DNA from: Arthrobacter sp. M2012083
GTDB lineage: Bacteria; Actinomycetota; Actinomycetes; Actinomycetales; Micrococcaceae
DNA length: 64,000 nucleotides
NCBI RefSeq assembly: GCF_000281065.1
Contig: NZ_AKKK01000009.1
Location: 1-64,000, forward strand
Reading direction: 5' to 3'
The notes under the pieces are model-generated. The model saw only the letters and a program-made list of their open reading frames with translations, had not been told where the DNA came from and made no database searches. This document shows positions 61,002 through 64,000 of this stretch, one piece after another; the first letter of the stretch is position 1; the number at the start of each line of letters is the position of its first letter. The position numbers and the translations under genes were made by a program.

Positions 61002-61049
61002 TTCACTCGTTATGAAAAGGTCATCAGTTCGATTCTGATAGGAAGCTCG
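61002..61049 (+). repeat. right copy of 48-bp direct repeat (attR-like, partial tRNA-Thr)
   Basis: Matches 32905-32952 with one mismatch (T61011). It holds the 3' half of the anticodon arm, the variable loop, the T arm and the 3' acceptor strand of tRNA-Thr, but no 5' half, so it is not a functional tRNA gene. A terminator-like repeat similar to that after the real tRNA follows at 61056-61090. Confidence 0.9.
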
Positions 61050-61102
61050 GCAGAGAACCCCCGGACATCAAGGATTTCCGGGGTTCTCGTGTTTTTCCTC
61101 TC

Positions 61103-61261
61103 ATGCTCCGACTGTCGTCCGACCGAAATATTGAACACCACGAGGCGACCCCCTTCCACCGCGCTGTTGATGGGCCTTCCTTGAGGCGCGCGATCAGCGA
61201 ATCGCGCAAAGAAGCCGGGCTTACCCAGCACGAGCTTGCCAGGCGGCAAGGACTCCGGCAA
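61103..61261 (+). pseudogene. truncated XRE-type helix-turn-helix fragment
   Basis: The plus strand reads SLRRAISESRKEAGLTQHEL and then ARRQGLRQ, the first two helices of a Cro/C1-type HTH of the kind found in antitoxins and small phage-like regulators. The frame then runs into DNA antisense to the carboxyltransferase gene, whose stop codon is at 61262. It looks cut off at that junction. No function is expected. Confidence 0.5.
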
Positions 61262-62761
61262 CTAGCTAACCAGCGCCCGGTACCTGGCCCGCCGCCCTTG
61301 GCCGCCCGCGCTACCCAGGTTGGCCAGGACGTGGAGTTCGACGGCGATCACGTCACCGAGGCGGCAGCAGAACTCAACCGGTTCGGTTGCCGCGTCCTGA
61401 ACTTCCTCCAACACCACATCCACCACCCCACTGGCCGCGAGCGCGGCAGCGGTAATGCCTTGGCTTTCGGCGAGCGCCGCAGCAAGAGACGTGCTCCGGT
61501 GCACTATTGCGCTGGCACCCTCGGGTGGAAGCGGGGCGAGCCAGGCGTTGCGTGCGGCGATGGTCCGGTCGGCGGGCAGGAGGGCGAGTGCCCCTCCCCC
61601 GGTCCCTTGCCCCAGTAGGACTGACAGTGTAGGGGTTCCCAAGTCCAGAAGGTCGTACAGGGACCGGGCGATCTCGGCGGCGAGCCCACCTTCTTCGGCG
61701 TCCTTGGACAATGCCGCGCCGGGCGTGTCGATAACCGTAACAAGTGGAATGCGGAGTTCCTTGGCCAAACGCATCCCGCGCCGGGCATCGCGCAATGACG
61801 CCGGCCCCATCGCATTGTTCCGTTGATGGCCCACCACCACACAGGAGGTTGTCCCGAACCGGGCAAGAGCCACCAGCATTCCGTCGTCCTTGGTGCCATC
61901 CCCCGCACCGCGCAGCAACACCACGCTGCGAGCGGAATGCTGAAGGAGTTCGCTTGTGGATGGCCTCAGAGTGTCCCGCGAGCGGATAACGGAGTCCCAG
62001 GCCGTTCCGTCGGCGGGTTCGGCGAGTTCTCCGATGCCGGTTGCCTGCGCACCGACGAAGTCCTCGGTCGGCCGAAGCAGATCCAGCACCCGCCCGAAGT
62101 AGTCCCCCAAACCTTCGGGCGGAACCACGGCATCCACGAGCCCATGATCGAACAGGTTCTCCGCGAGCTGGACGCCGGCTGGGAAGGCTTCACCGTGCAG
62201 GGCCTCATATACACGCGGTCCAAGGAATCCCGAAAGTGCCCCCGGCTCCGCAGCGGTCACGTGCCCCAGTGATCCCCACGACGCCATGACCCCTCCGGTG
62301 GTCGGATGCCGCAGGTACACCAGATACGGCAGGCCCGCAGTTCGATGGGCCTGCACGGCCGCCACGATTTCCACCATGGCCAGGAACGCATTGGTTCCCT
62401 CCTGCATGCGAGTCCCTCCGGACGCCGGCATGGCCACCAACGGCAGCCCAAGGTCCGTGGCGCGTTCGACGGCGGCTACCAGTCTTTGCGCTGCATCCCG
62501 CCCGATTGATCCGGCAAGGAAAGCAAAGTCGGACACCACAAAAGCAATGCGATGGTTCCGTATGCGTCCCTCGCCTGTGAGGATGGATTCGTCGCTGCCG
62601 GATTTCGACCGGGCTGCGGTCAAGTCGGCAGCGTACCCGACGTTGGCAGAGCCAACCACCCCCCGAACGGGAGCATCCCACGAAACGTATGTCCCGGCGT
62701 CGAGCACGTGATCCAACAGTTCGCGTGCACCGAGTCGCCGGCGTGTGGCAGTGGCCGCCAT
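61262..62761 (-). CDS. acyl-CoA carboxylase-type carboxyltransferase (fused alpha/beta)
   Basis: A 499-residue protein with both crotonase-fold halves of a biotin-dependent carboxyltransferase. The N-terminal half has GEGRIRNHRIAFVVSDFAFLAGSIG and PASGGTRMQEG; the C-terminal half has VVVGHQRNNAMGPASLRDARRGMRLAK and VLLGQGTGGGALALLPADRT. The substrate could be acetyl-, propionyl- or another acyl-CoA. No biotin carboxylase or carrier is nearby in the window. ATG directly follows the CaiB stop (TGAATG). Confidence 0.82.
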   Translation of the reverse strand: MAATATRRRLGARELLDHVLDAGTYVSWDAPVRGVVGSANVGYAADLTAARSKSGSDESILTGEGRIRNHRIAFVVSDFAFLAGSIGRDAAQRLVAAVERATDLGLPLVAMPASGGTRMQEGTNAFLAMVEIVAAVQAHRTAGLPYLVYLRHPTTGGVMASWGSLGHVTAAEPGALSGFLGPRVYEALHGEAFPAGVQLAENLFDHGLVDAVVPPEGLGDYFGRVLDLLRPTEDFVGAQATGIGELAEPADGTAWDSVIRSRDTLRPSTSELLQHSARSVVLLRGAGDGTKDDGMLVALARFGTTSCVVVGHQRNNAMGPASLRDARRGMRLAKELRIPLVTVIDTPGAALSKDAEEGGLAAEIARSLYDLLDLGTPTLSVLLGQGTGGGALALLPADRTIAARNAWLAPLPPEGASAIVHRSTSLAAALAESQGITAAALAASGVVDVVLEEVQDAATEPVEFCCRLGDVIAVELHVLANLGSAGGQGRRARYRALVS

Positions 62762-63979
62762 TCAGTCCACCTCCATTGAGGCCAGCCATTTTCGGACACC
62801 GTCGCCGTGTTGGTTCAGTAGCGGCGGGGCGGTGTGGGAGCGGCGGGTGGATTCTTCGCCGGTAGCATTGTCGAAGAATCGAAGCGGTGGCCCCGGCAAA
62901 GTCACAGACCCTAGGAGAGGGTGCTCGACGTCTACCAACAACCCTTGGGATACCAGCTGCGGCCATTCATAAACTTCTTTGAGGGTACGCACTTTACCGG
63001 CAGGCACTCCGGCGGCTGCAAGCTTGGCAAGCAGCGGCTCTGAGTCGTAGTTGGCGAACGCGGACTCCACCACTTCAATGATGCGGGTACGGTTACGGAC
63101 CCGGTCGGAGTTGCTGTCGAGGCCGTTGGCATCGATGCCGAAAGCGGAGGTGAAAGCAGCCCATAGCTTCTCGCTGCCGACGCTGATCTGGACGCTCCCA
63201 TTCCGGCATCGGAACAGGCCGTAGGGTGCGATGGACGGGTGATGGTTGCCTTGAGCCTCAGGTTCCTCCCCGGCAACTGTGACCTTGGTGCCTTGGAACG
63301 CATGAACCCCAACAAGCGAGGCCAGCAACGAGGTTCGAACCACTTGCCCCCGGCCAGTGCGCTCACGCTCCAACAGGGCGGCCACCACCCCGTATGCCCC
63401 ATACATGCCGGAGAGTAGATCGGCAATCGGGACACCCACGCGCTGTGGATCATCTGGACCGGATCCCGTCAGGGACATCAGCCCGGCCTCGCCCTGAAGA
63501 ATCTGATCGTAGCCGCTGCGGCGTGACTCCGGGCCGTCGTGGCCGAAGCCCGTGATGGACAAGATGACCAGCCGCGGATTGATGCTATGCATGGCATCAG
63601 TGCTGAAGCCGAGCCGCTCCAGGACACCGGGCCGGAAGTTCTCGACCACAACATCGGCACGCTCCAGGAGCTGGCGGAGGACGGTTTTGCCGTCCTCGCT
63701 CTTGAGGTCCAGGGCCAGGGATTCCTTGTTGCGGTTGCATGACAGGAAGTACGTCGCCTGCGGCTCCTCCTCGGGTCCCACGAAGGGCGGTCCCCAGCCC
63801 CTGGTGTCATCCCCGGAGCCTGGGTTCTCTATCTTGATGACCCGCGCTCCAAGGTCTCCCATCATCATGGACGCGTGCGGGCCTGCGAGCGCCCGGCTGA
63901 GGTCCACCACCAGGCGCCCTGCCAGGGGACCATCGGCTGTCTGGAGAACAGGGGCTGTTTCTGTCAGTGCTGAAGTCAT
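62762..63979 (-). CDS. CaiB/BaiF-family (class III) CoA-transferase
   Basis: A 405-residue CoA-transferase: LVVDLSRALAGPHASMMMGDLGARVIKIE at the start, CNRNKESLALDLKSEDGK, ENFRPGVLERLG and the active-site region SGYDQILQGEAGLMSLTG with the catalytic Asp. Class III transferases move CoA between carboxylates. It is cotranscribed with the carboxyltransferase. The ATG lies 21 bases from the window end, so upstream context is missing. Confidence 0.85.
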   Translation of the reverse strand: MTSALTETAPVLQTADGPLAGRLVVDLSRALAGPHASMMMGDLGARVIKIENPGSGDDTRGWGPPFVGPEEEPQATYFLSCNRNKESLALDLKSEDGKTVLRQLLERADVVVENFRPGVLERLGFSTDAMHSINPRLVILSITGFGHDGPESRRSGYDQILQGEAGLMSLTGSGPDDPQRVGVPIADLLSGMYGAYGVVAALLERERTGRGQVVRTSLLASLVGVHAFQGTKVTVAGEEPEAQGNHHPSIAPYGLFRCRNGSVQISVGSEKLWAAFTSAFGIDANGLDSNSDRVRNRTRIIEVVESAFANYDSEPLLAKLAAAGVPAGKVRTLKEVYEWPQLVSQGLLVDVEHPLLGSVTLPGPPLRFFDNATGEESTRRSHTAPPLLNQHGDGVRKWLASMEVD

Positions 63980-64000
63980 GGAGATTCCTTGAAGTGAAGT

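Larger units (their letters stand above)
32905..61049. mobile_element. putative tRNA-Thr-associated genomic island (attL/attR bounded)
   Basis: A 28-kb segment is bounded by a complete tRNA-Thr on the left and a 48-bp copy of that tRNA's anticodon-arm-to-3'-end on the right, the layout left when an element integrates into a tRNA 3' end. Gene debris lies at both edges. The cargo is catabolic enzymes, transporters and regulators. No integrase or excisionase was recognised, so the element would be immobile or mobilised in trans, or the repeat may be an older scar. Confidence 0.6.

Overview
The window is high-GC DNA from an actinobacterium, most likely Arthrobacter/Paenarthrobacter or a close relative in the Micrococcaceae. 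The evidence is the GlgE-type alpha-glucan operon, the carD-ispD-ispF-cysS-rlmB block, the gpm / regX3-senX3 / phoU neighbourhood, frequent GTG starts and apparently leaderless genes.

Region 1 (about 0.35-16.4 kb) is alpha-glucan and trehalose metabolism. A minus-strand operon glgE-treS-mak::glgB has almost no spacing between genes and encodes the whole trehalose -> maltose -> maltose-1-phosphate -> branched glucan route. The last gene is a maltokinase fused to branching enzyme. Divergent glgP and the nearby glgX debranching enzyme supply breakdown. Behind glgX sit a membrane-anchored RNase Sa-like ribonuclease and a barstar inhibitor. A nitrilase-family gene follows, then a gene-free stretch holding two 32-bp tandem-repeat arrays.

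Region 2 (16.4-33 kb) is conserved chromosome: rlmB, cysS, a small lipoprotein, ispF, ispD, carD, another lipoprotein, the regX3-senX3 phosphate two-component system facing phoU across a PHO-box-like array, phosphoglycerate mutase, a methyltransferase, a DUF2516 membrane protein, a trans-sulfuration enzyme, tmk-holB, a secreted peptidase-like hydrolase, a phosphonatase-like HAD protein and a complete tRNA-Thr(CGT).

Region 3 (about 33-61 kb) looks like an island at that tRNA. A 48-bp stretch, running from the tRNA anticodon arm to just past its 3' end, recurs with one mismatch at 61.0 kb, and gene debris lies at both ends (a histidine-kinase tail, a CxxC ORF, a small orphan ORF, an XRE helix-turn-helix fragment). 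No integrase was seen. The cargo is catabolic and regulatory: LysR, MarR, IclR and GAF regulators, an MFS exporter, a ribose-type ABC importer, several SDR and epimerase enzymes, an amidohydrolase-NifU-SDR operon, a cupin/Dabb group, a split transketolase with a phosphosugar kinase, and an aldehyde dehydrogenase.

The most notable signal in the island is a 15-bp inverted repeat (consensus YRGACA-NNN-YGTCYR) that overlaps the -35 box of three promoters: those of an SDR (40611), the transketolase-kinase operon (56911) and the aldehyde dehydrogenase (58735). Two overlapping IclR-type regulator genes lie between the last two. Together these suggest a small regulon for an unassigned carbohydrate or polyol pathway. 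The window ends with a fused-type carboxyltransferase and a CaiB-family CoA-transferase.
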